Below are positions 36,301-47,600 of a stretch of DNA of 64,000 nt, in pieces (the first letter of the stretch is position 1; every line of letters begins with the position of its first letter). A model generated the notes under the pieces. The model did no database searches and was not told the DNA's origin. It was given only the letters and a program-made list of their open reading frames with translations. A program made the translations under genes and the position numbers. Source of the DNA: Pterobdella sp. o SKG-2022. Its lineage: Eukaryota; Annelida; Clitellata; Hirudinida; Piscicolidae. The stretch is taken from contig OZ038320.1 of the NCBI GenBank assembly GCA_964035795.1, positions 9,880,671 to 9,944,670 of the forward strand, in the 5' to 3' direction.

Positions 36301-39300
36301 TTTGTAGAATTTCGGTAAAAGACAAAAAACTGATTTTTCCAGGTTATTATTGAAGGAAGAAAAAGCCAGATGTCAATTGTTTGAAGAAAAGTATAAGAAA
36401 CTCAAGTCTCAATATGACCAGAGTGACTTTTTTAACACGTAAGTAGGGTTACGTTGTTTTTGATTAAAATGTTATTGCATTTTAAAGGGTTTTTGTAACT
36501 TAGAATAAATCTATTATGTTTATTTTATGAATATCAACTTTTTTAGGAGTTTTCCGAACGAAGAAAACAGTATAGTTAAAATGGTATGAATTTAACATTT
36601 TTTTGTTCATAAAATATTAAAAATAAACCTAATGAAAAAACAAATTTATAATCGGTTAATAAATTTTGTAACGAAAGATTTTTTCACTTTCAGTTTATAA
36701 AAACATATAATTAAAAAACTACAAACAATCTCTAGACCTCTATAACTACAAACACAAGAAATTCTGACTCGATTCAAGTCACCCAGCTACAAGATGAACT
36801 CAGAGAGTTGCAGGTACTCTGAAATTCAAAATGTTTCTATTTCAAACTGTGATACATATATACTTCGTATTGTCTGCTATGTTAACAAAATGAATAGAAC
36901 AATTTACTGCTTGTGAAAAATAACTAAAATAATATCAATTTATTTTAAACAAAAAATATAATGATAGCAGCAACCATAATCATTTATTTGTGGGATATTA
37001 GATTATATTTCTATACATGTCCCAGTGGCTTTATATAAAAATTATTTCTCGCAAAACAGCGAACTCAGGCTAACCTTAACTTGAAGTTTATTTAAAATCT
37101 ATTATTAACACATTTGGGTGATTTACTTAGACAACGTCATTTAGCTGATTAGGGCAACAAATAGCTTGTACTATAAACTGGCTAAATTTCCAAAAAAAGC
37201 TTTCATTGATTTTTGTTCTCTTTTTTCATTGTTCTTATATAAAGTTTGATAAAAGACCTATCCTCATAATGATGAATGACATGAACCACATGAGACATGT
37301 TGAATCGTTTGCTCATATCTTTGCATCGTTCATCACATTTAGATAGTTTTATTTTTATTCTGCCGTGTTTTTTGATTAAATTTGATTTGAAACTTTAAGT
37401 TAAAATAAACGAAATAAATTTGACAATAAAATGAATCAAAAAGGTTTCCCTTCTAACAATAAATTTACAAACGTTACAGATAATTTAACTAACTTTTAAA
37501 GGCAATGATAGATGTGAAACAAAGCAGATGGTTGACAGAGAAAACACTGTATGAAAAAGAAATTGCAGTTCTTAATGAACAACTGGTGGGAAGATAGTGT
37601 TTTCTAAATTTTTTACCGTCACAATTATGAAACGGATATACACGAAATAAAAATGTTTTGTAGAACTTAATTCAATTTTTTTGTGAAAATAAATTTTGAT
37701 TAACTTTCATTCAGAGATGCGACGAGAGACTGGTTGAAGAATCTTCAGCAGACATGGCCGACAAAATGTCGATGATGATGAGGGAGAACAGTCGTTTAGT
37801 GACCCTCTTGGAGCAACTAAATCTCGAGGTTTATAAAGTTTTGAGGTTATATAGGTTATATGGTGTGTATTAAGCGTGTGTTGATAACCATAACTGTTAT
37901 TTGTTGTTCCTCTGAGAAACTTTATTGAATGTATATTTTTAATATTTCCAATTTTTATTAATAAGTTATTTTGTTACGTTTCTAGATGAGTCATTTGAAA
38001 AAAGATTTAGAGAATAAAAAGATGACAATATTGAATCTACAGCAGCATATTGAGAAGATTGTCGAGTGAGCTTTACTTTGATTTTCATATTCTTTATTTC
38101 ATAAATCCAGCTTTTGAATTATCTTTAACTATGATTCAAATTAGGTCTGTGTTTTTGTACCAAACTTTACTCTTTTCTTAATAATTATTTCAACTATAGC
38201 TTAAGACAACTAAAATTCAAATAACAAACCTGTTTAACATTATTTTCAAATCAACCTAAATCATTCCCACACTTTGAACCTGTTTTTCCTCATGAACACT
38301 ACAGAGGAAGTTCAGAGATGGTGTCGTATTCAGTGGTAGAAACGTTGAGAAAGGACGCCAAAGATCTCATGCGAAAGTTGCAGGTGATTAAAATGATACA
38401 ATGAGTTTATTTATTCAGGTTATCGGTTTTATCGTTTTGACATTGCCGCACCTTTTAGTCCAAAATTTTGTTTTATAAATGAAAAAGTGAATGTATAAAT
38501 AAATGTGAAGTTATTTGGATAATAAACGTCAATAAAAATAAGAAAAATTTGTGAATAAGTTGTTTCAAAGATAATGGTAATGATAATGATGATGATAAAA
38601 GCCTTGCCAGCAGTGGGTCTCTTGGTCTTCCTCTTAATCTCTTCTTTTTGACTACTTTGTCCAATTGTTGCAGACGGCATTTTCAGACAGTTTCAAGCAT
38701 GACTTAGCTGAAGCTTCATCATCTTGCTACAATACGTGTTCTAACAACTTTTCTCGTCTTTCTTCCATAGTTTTGTTCAATGGTACACTCTGAGTTGTTG
38801 GATACAGTCTTGTATTGCTTATGTGTTTTGGATGGTAGATGTTTAACACCTGTCATAGCTGTTTTTGATGAAAGGAATCTATTTTATTCCACTGGGTCTT
38901 GGACATACTCCAGGAATTTCCATTGTATGTCAGAATCGGTAACATCATGGCATTGTATATTTTTAACTTTTTCTTTTCTTTTAGTTTTCGGGTTCACAAT
39001 TTTGACAGCTTAAAAAACACTGCATTAGCAAGTGATTTCCTTCTTGATAGGTCTTTTTTTTCACCGGTCAAACTTCCGAGTTTTATTGTTTTCATTTAGA
39101 CTCATTGATACCTCTTTCCATTAGGGTTTTTTTCTGTTCATTTTCATTAAGCAATATATAATTAGTCATGTAAAAAAATATATAACTGTAGTCTGACTTA
39201 TAGTTAATTTTGTAAGCCAAAAATCATAAATTCAAAAGTTATTTAAAACTGAACAGTTTTGTTTATAAGGTACGAAGATTTTCGTTAAAAATGTAATATT

Positions 39301-42054
39301 ATCCAGTACGTAGTTGTTTAAATGTTACACTTGTAATGAAGAGAACCTAAGAAGTAGAACTACTTAATACTTTATAACTTATGGTTTTGATTTAATTTTC
39401 GAATAAGTTTTCAAGCAAAAATAGAATTGAAAAAATTATTTCTATAATCATCTCATTACTACAATTAATATTATTTCAGTCAAAAAAACACACACACAGG
39501 AAAAAGACTTGATGTTGGTGAACAAAGAGGAAGAAAAAACAATGATAGAAGGCAAACTTTTAAAAATACAGTCTGATTTAGTTGCATTACAATCAAGCAA
39601 TGCCACTCTCAAGGGATTGCTGAGCGAAAAAGATGCTGGCTTGTTGAAATTCGAAGTGGATTTGAGGAAGGAAAAGGTCGTTTTAGTACTTATTTTACGT
39701 TCATGTGTTCAAAAATTGCAATTTTTTAACAAGAACTTTAATTTTTTTTGCAGGATAAAGCCCACCAGTTTGAAAAGTCATTGAGGTATGTTGAAATGTG
39801 GTCTTTATGTTAACTGCATTGTCTAAGCTGGAAAACATATGCTGTATAACACTTAACAGAAAATTTCAACTAAGCGATGGTGTGGAAGTCAAAGAAACAA
39901 AAGTAGAAATGAATGAGGCACTTTTTCTCAACACTAATAATCAACTCAACACAACATTGAAAGAAAACTCATATTTAAAAATAGAAATAGAACGCTTAAA
40001 AGAAGAAATAAGAGTCAATGACGAAATGGTGGATGGAAGAAAAATGGAATTGAAAGGATTGAAGGATCAGATCTCAGCTCTGCAAATACAAGTCAAAAGT
40101 TCCGAAGAGGTTCAAAACTATTATAGTGTTTATTTAATAAAATTCCTGAACTATATAAAAACTATTATAATAATTCATAACAATATTAGTGGTATAATGA
40201 TGATGGTAATGCGTAAATCATCACTCATCTATCATAAAATAAATTTGAACAATATTAGTTTAAAACAGAAAATAAGACTCTTGGAAGAAGAAGTGGAAAG
40301 ATTGGGGAAAGTGAATCGAGATTTGATAAAGGTAAAGAATGAATTACAATTATCTTTGAAGGAATATCAGGAAAGAATCAATAAGCTCACTGTTAGCTTG
40401 AAAACAATTAAAGAAAAGGTTCTCCACTTTATAAAACCTAGTTATATGACTTTTATTTATGGTATTTACTTAGTTTATATTTCTATATTAGATATCATTA
40501 AAAATAATTTTGAGCTCTTTATATTTATTTATTTCATCTACCTCAATAAAACTACCTGTCATGCAAGTTGAATAATACTTCTAATAAAAGGACTGCTAAT
40601 AGATGTGAAAAATAAAGTTTTCATCTCATGATATCAACTGCATTAAAGGGGATAGGAGAAGAAAATCTGATCCGACTTCTTCAATCCTCTAACTTCAAAC
40701 TTAAACAATTGGGAGACTTAGGGCAGGTTATAACGGCTTAAAGATCGATAATGTATTTGTGTTAATATGTATTTTTTTTTTTTTAATTTTATTTTTTCAT
40801 ACTTTTTTTGAACATATAGCTTCGTGCACCTTAAGCCTAACTTCCTTGCGTTGTGGCCCTCACTTCATATCTCACCATTTAGTGTAATGGTCATCATTAT
40901 TTTCAAAAAAAGTTCCAGTTTTATAAAACAGTCACAGATTCTACAAAAAAAAAGAATGAATTCCAAAAAATTGTGATATTTTGCTTTATGTTTTCTTAAC
41001 ATCTTGTCTAGTGACTTTTAGGAAGTGCTTTTTTTGAAAAACTTTCGTTTTGAGTTTTTCTCTGAGATTCGTTTTTGGAAACAAGCTTTTCTTTATACTC
41101 CAAGCTTTTATTCTTTTTTTAAGAAACTTTTTTTTTCTCAAATATACCCGCTTATAGGATCTCAACCTTTCAAAAGGACCATTAACAACTTAGTAAAGCG
41201 TTGACTGTTTGTGGAAAAAGTTGTATTTATAATGAATTGAAATAAAGAGGAGAAAGAAAACTTATATAGTTTCTTAGAGATCTTAGCTTTCAGAGTTTCA
41301 CAAATCCGTATAGCATTATAGCATATAAATTCATTTTGAGCATGCCTTTTGTTTTAGTTTTTGAACTTGTAGAGTTAAAGTTATGATAAAAGATTGTGAA
41401 AATAAATTGTATTGTTTTAGATCATAAATTGAAGTTATTTAAAAAACTACAACAGTTTAATATATTTTAATAAACTGTATTTAAAGGCTACCCAACCATA
41501 AACGAAACTTATATTTATAATATTTTTTTAGTTAAACAAAAAGCTGGTATCGATAAGAAAAATACTGGTAAGTTGAATTTGTTTAAACTTAAATTTTCGC
41601 TTTAGTTTGAATATCGATAAAATATGTTAAATTGATTTATTACTCTGAGCTGAATCATGTTTTGTAGGATGAAAGTGTTCTCAACATCCCGAATGCTGAA
41701 TCACATTTCATGTAAGCTTCATAAAAATTCACCATTGTTTCATGTGTTTTCAAATTTATTGATTAATTTTTTCAGCAACAATGCAAAGATATCTGAAAAT
41801 GCAATCAAAGTATGAATTAGTTTTTTAAGGTAGTATTTCTAATATAAAACTTTATTTTTATTCTTTTTAGACTATTTGTCACAAAAAGTTTATATTTTTT
41901 ATAATGTCATAAGAAGTAATTGAGGCAACACTTGATGCAGTTGAGTATGAAAACCCACTACAATAAGCTGCTCAACACAAAACTCAAACAGCTCAACCAA
42001 GTGCTGCAGCAAACTATCACCGAAGAAACATTCATGCAGACTTTCAACTTTTAA
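33350..42054 (+). CDS. Uncharacterised coiled-coil protein, 560 aa
   Basis: Nineteen exons with phases that close: 33350-33413, 33474-33525, 33725-33805, 34096-34176, 36343-36438, 36547-36583, 36736-36813, 37502-37585, 37715-37828, 37986-38065, 38305-38383, 39500-39676, 39754-39785, 39860-40109, 40269-40418, 41532-41567, 41668-41711, 41776-41809, 41941-42054. Almost the whole product is heptad-like and Leu/Glu/Lys/Gln-rich (e.g. LEKIKMQLELKIKNLE, LLEEEVERLGKVNRDLIKVK), after a short acidic N-terminus MEFSSSESDVAEEE. I do not recognise the family. It has no intermediate-filament rod end motif, motor, SMC hinge or signal peptide. A centrosomal, ciliary or cytoskeletal role is only a guess from composition. 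A small exon could be missed between 40419 and 41531. AATAAA at 42129. Introns 4 and 11 carry LINE relics. Confidence 0.75.
34255..34330. repeat. Possible tRNA-derived SINE fragment
   Basis: ccaagttcaaatcttgg at 34285-34301 folds as a perfect 5-bp stem with a TTCAAAT loop, like a tRNA T-arm / Pol III B box. I cannot find a convincing A box or acceptor stem, so it is at most a relic. Confidence 0.25.
34612..36180 (+). mobile_element. L2-like LINE relic in intron 4 of the coiled-coil gene
   Basis: The + strand encodes a decayed RT across several frames: FNYRPVFNLTTLSKILEKI, motif A VSLDLSAAFDTVDH, a degraded SVPSVLGSLLF, then the catalytic box as YAND instead of YADD, followed by HTWLSQNLLKLNIDKTN, LITSRLDYCNSLLYFLP and LHWFTIPKRLIFKIAAL. 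The 3' end reads ATGCGCTACATAAATGTAAATAATTAAATAAATA. A GCGCTA-TATAAATG tail of this type, with the SRLDYCNSLL block, is typical of L2/CR1-group elements. Stops and frameshifts (about 34904, 35260) and the YAND change make it inactive. Confidence 0.85.
38560..39140 (-). mobile_element. LINE 3' fragment in intron 11 of the coiled-coil gene
   Basis: Minus strand, with stops and shifts, encodes a LINE C-terminal region: LTGEKKDLSRRKSLANAVFF, VKIYNAMMLPILTYNGNSWS, IDSFHQKQL, TMEERREKLLEHVL, then a basic tail. It ends in an ATTACC/ATTATC simple tail at about 38575-38603. This family differs from those at 0.9, 27.6 and 34.6 kb. Confidence 0.65.
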
Positions 42055-42543
42055 ATTGAAGATTGAACAATATTTATTAAATTCATACGAGTTTTATACA
42101 CATTCATAAATTGAATCATAATTCTATAAATAAATATCAAAGTCTGCCTCTCAAAGCTGCAATGACCGAGCTCAAGAAGTGAACGACCAAAAAGAAGAAA
42201 AAGCTCCATAAATTTATATTTTTAATTTTTTAAACTAATATTTTAGAAACTGAAATAAATTTCATGCTCAAAAGTAATTGTTTATGAATTCAGATTTTAA
42301 AATACTATACTATGCTATACTAAGAACTATGCTATTTAAATATTATAGTATTCGAATACTTTTTTGGATTTATAAATCATGAAATTTTCTTGAAATTTAA
42401 AACGTTAATAAAATATGTTTAAATATTTTATTTTCGAAAAATTTCGCTATATTAATTTTAAAAAACATGAGTCGTTAACTATAAAGAAAGTAGTGACGTA
42501 AAGCAAAACGTTACAGGAAACAAAAACAACCTAAATAAGCAAA
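42055..42543. other. Spacer between coiled-coil and lamin-tail genes
   Basis: Holds AATAAA at 42129-42134 and AT-rich sequence. It is short (489 bp) for this window, so the lamin-tail gene's promoter must lie close to the upstream transcript's end. Confidence 0.5.
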
Positions 42544-43886
42544 ATGGCGGAACAAATGCTGCAAGAACTGTGTGATATCCAAATGAAGGCTAAGAATTTG
42601 AGTGAACAGGTAATTCTTAGCTTATAAATAATTTTTTCTATTCAAAAAAATATAATTTTGACTTCGGTGCTAACAAATTGTTGTCTTGAATGGCAAAAGC
42701 AATAAAAATTAATTTAAGTTCACAACTACTATTGCTTTGTATCTCATACAAAACAATGTAACATAACACGCCACAGATTCATAGCACCCTCATGAACCCT
42801 CAACAAGGCGGTAGCTACGGCAGTTGTGGCCCACAAGAGATGACCAACAATTGTCCTCCACAAAACAGACAAAGCTTCCAACAGCCACAAGTAAGATATA
42901 TCACTTTTTTTGTATGGCACTAATCTCACAAATAATATGATTAAAATAAGAAACAAAAACAATTTAGAACTGTCGGCAGTCTCAATTCACTTGCCCACCC
43001 CCTCAACCAGCTCGCTCCTTCAACTGCCCTCAAGCACCACAACCTCAATATCAACAACAACAATGTTCCCAACCACCTTGTTGCCAACAACAGCAATCAC
43101 AACAACAATGCCCTCCCATGCCTAGCTGCTTCCAGGACCAACAAGACGATTGTGGGCAAGGTCGTAAAGCTCGTAAACCTTCATTTAAGTGCCGAGTAAT
43201 GAAATGATTTGAATAATTGTTATTATGTACTTTTTTGTTTCTGCCAACAAAAAAATAGCAAAATAATATAAATAAAAATTTCAAAACTTGTTTGAAAACC
43301 TTCATTTAAAACATTTGAAACGCTAAAAACTTTCAAAAATTACAAAAAACTAATCGAAAATACCAGATGAGAATGGTATAAAAGTATGTGAAATTGACCA
43401 GAACGGCTCCTATATTAAAATCTACAACGCTGGTAGCAAGGTATTTTCAGTATTTTTAGTATTAGAATTTTCACGATAACAGTTATTTTCTATCTCATTA
43501 AACCCCTCTTCCCCCCATAGATGGAATACATAAGCGGATATTTCATAGTGCAGACCCAGAAAGACTGTTGTTTGAGCATTTATAAAATCCCTCCCTGCGT
43601 GTACCTTTCTGGCCAGTCCTACCTCAAAATCTGGACGTGTCCTTTTCAGAACAACCCAAACAAACTGCCCTCAGACCTGGTTTTCAAGGAGCTGACGAGG
43701 TGGAAGAATGGAAACGATGTTCTTACTACCCTCTACCGCTGCGATGGAAAAGTAAAGACGATTCTATTCTTTGATCAATATATTTAATATATTAGAATCA
43801 ATTATTTTTTGGTACATTTATTCTAATATTTCCATGCACTTAATCGTTCACAGCCGGTGTCATGCCTACGTGGATCTTTCACATAA
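42544..43886 (+). CDS. Lamin-tail-domain protein with a Gln/Cys/Pro-rich N-terminus
   Basis: Six exons, 42544-42609, 42777-42890, 42968-43160, 43367-43440, 43521-43751 and 43854-43886; 236 aa with closing phases. Residues 1-60 start with a short helical stretch (MAEQMLQELCDIQMKAKNL). Residues 61-124 are rich in Gln, Cys and Pro (PPPQPARSFNCPQ, CCQQQQSQQQCPP). Residues 125-236 match the immunoglobulin-fold lamin tail domain: VCEIDQNGSYIKIYNAGSK, then KIWTC, LPSDLVFKELTRWKNGND and TLYRCDGK. There is no filament rod and no CaaX prenylation box. Stand-alone lamin-tail proteins occur in animals, but this N-terminus is unfamiliar to me. If the donor at 43161 is skipped, the frame adds a basic GRKARKPSFKCRVMK end and stops at 43207, a possible short isoform. 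AATAAA at 43987. Confidence 0.75.
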
Positions 43887-44180
43887 TAGAATAGAATGAG
43901 CAGCAAGGATAACATCATCATGCCATTTGAGCTGTACAACTCTGCAGCATAATCAACATCACCGTTTAAAACACTGAAACTTTTTCAATAAAATAACGAG
44001 TCATTCAAATTAAACAACAGATAAACAATGAAAAAGTGTTTTTAAATTAAAAATCATACAAAAAGTATGTGAAATAATAACTTCCCTTGAAGTTTGTATT
44101 GATTTAAGGGCAAGGACAGCGTAATAAGTTGAGATTGCATTTGTTTAATTTCAGACGCGTGTGTGCGTGTTGTTCATTGC
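43887..44180. other. Lamin-tail gene 3' UTR and spacer
   Basis: AATAAA at 43987-43992, about 100 bases after the stop. Nothing else is supported. Confidence 0.45.
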
Positions 44181-44188
44181 TATATAAG
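44181..44188 (+). promoter_or_regulatory. TATA-box candidate
   Basis: TATATAAG lies 41 bases upstream of the ATG at 44222, in the least AT-rich stretch of this region, where a chance TATA is less likely. It fits a core promoter for the small gene that follows. Confidence 0.35.
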
Positions 44189-44221
44189 CAGTCAAAAGCA
44201 ATCAAGGTGATAAGTTGTCAG

Positions 44222-44645
44222 ATGGATGAGGTGAGCTGTGCTTTGGGCTGTGGTCATTTGCTATTTTTTGATCTATTTACTGGGTTTAGTTTTTGAATTA
44301 ATATATAAATTCAACTTTGATACAATAAATATAGAATTTATCCCTTTATTTTATAATTTTATTTTATTAAAAATTTTGTTTTTATATATAAATATTAATA
44401 TTAAATATTAAAATGTTTTAATTCTTTACATTTTTTTATTGAAGATTCTTTCAATTTATGAATTTCATTTTATGTACATTTATTCAGTATACGAAACTTT
44501 TTAAAATACTTTCATCAAGTTATTTTTAGTTCAATACAGCTTGGGGCCAGTGTTGAGAGTAATTCAAAGCCTTAAAGGTCGCAGTATAACTTATATCGAC
44601 ATCAACTTCACAAAAGAGCAACCAGTCAAATTTAAGTACTTCTAA
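44222..44645 (+). CDS. Candidate small gene, 48 aa, unknown function
   Basis: Two exons, 44222-44252 and 44530-44645, give a closed frame of 48 residues that begins MDEVSCALGC and ends INFTKEQPVKFKYF. Support: an upstream TATA-like box, a TTTTTAG acceptor at 44529, the stop, and AATAAA at 44732. The donor (TGTG/gtcatt) is weak. A stronger donor at 44231 (GAG/gtgagc) would give the wrong phase and an early stop. I do not recognise the peptide. It could be a real short protein or the last exon of a gene whose other exons I missed. Confidence 0.3.
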
Positions 44646-47600
44646 ATGCTATAAGAGCTTTAAAAATAACAATTTTGGAAAATTTTGTATATAATGGTTA
44701 AAATATTTAATGGATGTAATGTATATAGATAAATAAATAGAGCATATTTCATTTTTTTAATTTACTTTTATTTGAAAAATGCCAAAAAAAATTGGTAAAA
44801 TAGAATCTTGAACTAAGAAACGTGAAAAAATGAAAGAAGTTTGTATGGTTTTAAATGTTTAATATATAACTACTTTCTTCTAGCAATAATACCATGAAAA
44901 CGTCTTTTCATGAAAACAGTTTAACATAAAAACAATTTGTGAAAAATAATTTTTCTCAGATAAAAAGTAATTCAAAAAATTAAAACATTCCTCAAAAAAA
45001 CTCAATAAAACTGATAGTAATATAAAACCCCATAGAAAAGATCTACTGCATGGATACATAAAAAAGCAGCGTAGGGCACGTTCGAAGACTTGACTCAATA
45101 CTGTAAGCATCAGGTGAGCAAGCTTTCGAACGCATCCTTGTTGCTCCACGCTTTTACCTCATTGGCCTAGAAGATTGTAACGAAATTTAATCTCGACAAA
45201 AAGCAATTGAGGTGCTGAAGACGTTACTGGTTAGTAGAATCACAACTTATAATATGGTTTTGTTATTATCTAGCGATGGCCAAGTTTTTTAGCTCAAACC
45301 TATGAATGATAAAAAATTCTCAATAAAACAAGATTTGAAGTTGCATAATTAACTGAATTATAATTCTTTGAAAGTCCAATCAATCGAATAAAGCATTGAG
45401 CGCTGACGTGGCTAAAAAAGATGAAATGCTTGATAAAAGAATTTTTCTAAAAAATTATTTTAAAAAAACAAAAAATTCGATGTTAACAGAAAATTCAATG
45501 TTAAGCTTTATATAAGATTAATAAACGTTCTAAACGTTCGTTGTGTTCATTTGATCAGTGAGGCCCATTAAGAGTTTAAATCCAAAATCACTTGTAAGAA
45601 AAAGAAACTTTTAACAATAACAAAAATGGTGGAAACAAAACTAATGATAAATTTTTGAAAGATTGATTAGTGAATTAATCATTATGTCAGTTTTTAAGTT
45701 GAAGCCTCATGCGAAGCGTGGCACAACTGTTACCAAAGTGCATAAATCTATACAAAGATAGGAATATTGAATTCTATAAATAGTTGCACTACGCCAATAA
45801 CTCAAACTTTCTGCTCAGATGGTTTGATCGATAATTCTTTAAAGTTGAACGTAAAGTTTTCTTCAGATATCAAGGCAATCATTAAAACTAATGAAATGGT
45901 AATGGAGCTGTTGAACAGTCGAATAAATATATAAGTGGTCTGTATGCATTTTAAAAATTTAAATGCATATAGTATTTAAGATAACTTTTGGTAAGTCATT
46001 TAAAAGATGAAATGAAGAAAAATATTATATATTTAAAACTATCTTAGCTGCAAAATTTTAAAACCCAACCTTAAATACAAATCTGCATTAAAATAAACAA
46101 AATTCCAAGATAATATACTATAGTATAATAATCAACATTATTAACTTTCACACGTCCATTCAAAGGATCAAAACATTTTGCTCATACACAAATCGTTCGC
46201 GTTTTTGAAACAATCCATACCATCTCACCTGACGCAATAACTTCCAATTTGGTTCTTCGATTTATCGACACACCTTCTCACTTTGTTTCGTCTTGTGTTT
46301 GTATCCGCGTTTTTGTGTGGCGTGTTGTCTCTTTATATGACTTCTTCTCTGCTTGGGTTTTTGGCTGTTTTTGTCATTTTTGCTGGGCGGTTCTGTTTGT
46401 ATTTATAGTTGTGCGTAAGCGATTGGATGTGTCATCCCTGGTTGAGATAGTTATAGATTAATTTCTATATTTGTTTATTCTAATTTTTTTATTTTTATTA
46501 AAAATAGATACAAAATCTTTATTAATAAAATAATAATCAATCTCCGATACACCGAAGCAATTGTCTTGAAAATAAAAGCTTTTATATACTCATATATACA
46601 AATCTTCTTGCGCACCAAACATTGATCTTTCTATGAAACAATAGTGATTTTCGATAAACTCAGTCATTTCTCTACTCATAAAGTGTAGTCCTCGAAGAAA
46701 GATTTCTTCAATCCAACCTTCCTTGTGCCATTGGAAGCCCCCACGAGTTTGTAATTAACAATATTAATGCAGTTTTGTACTTATATTAAACAAAATAATA
46801 CTTGATAAAAACTTGGATGTAAAATTATTTTTATAAAATTGTGCTGAAGAATTTTGAATTTTTATCAAAATTTTCATACGTTCAACCGTGCAAAAGACAT
46901 TATAATATTTATTATCCCCAGCCTCTTAACGGAAAATAATTTCATCATTAACTAATTTTTTTCTATTTCTTTCTTCTTTTTTCTCATTTTTTGTTTTTTT
47001 TTTCTTGATCTCAATTTCATGTTTCTCATTATAATCAAATTTATATCATTATTACTACGCTAATCATCTTAATCTTCATCATTGACTTATCTTTTTTTGA
47101 CCGTTCCTCTTTACTCAATTTGTCTCTTTCATCTTCTTCCTACTCATTATCACCCTCTCCATTTTCTTCTTCATCACCAGCACCACAAAGCCGCCCTCAT
47201 GTCAACATTAAAGCTGATGTACCTTCCTCATGACCCACACATAACCTCCCTTTGAGAATCAACTTGTGTGAATTCATCGCGTTTTCTCGTGTCAATATAT
47301 TTCAAATAAACTTTTTCAAGTTGCTAATTTACTACAAAAATGATTCAGATTTGATTTTGTCACTTTCAAACATCTTATTCTTACAAGCAACCAAAGCTTT
47401 TCCTAGTTATTTGAGTGGCTTCTAGTTTTCGACATGGCAAATTAAACTATCCTTTGAAACTGTTGTAGTAAAATAAATAAAAAATTTGAAAAATGGAATT
47501 TTTAAAAGTTAAAATAAAATAGACAGAACTCGTAATACAAAGTATTAAAGGGACGAGTGACCTTCTGACCCGGCTCTGTGTGGGCGTGTTGTGATTGGCT

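Noticed and set aside
33350..43886. One lamin gene made of the coiled-coil and the lamin-tail exons
   Set aside because: The coiled-coil frame ends in a stop with AATAAA 75 bases later, the tail gene has its own ATG and closed frame, and no intermediate-filament rod motif is present.
45050..45240. Possible exon in the GC-richer stretch near 45.1 kb
   Set aside because: All frames contain stops within a short distance and no splice-site pair gives a longer product.
46249..46461. Hydrophobic 70-aa frame resembling a membrane peptide
   Set aside because: Phe/Val/Cys-rich translation of T-rich DNA, with no splice context, no signal and no partner exons.
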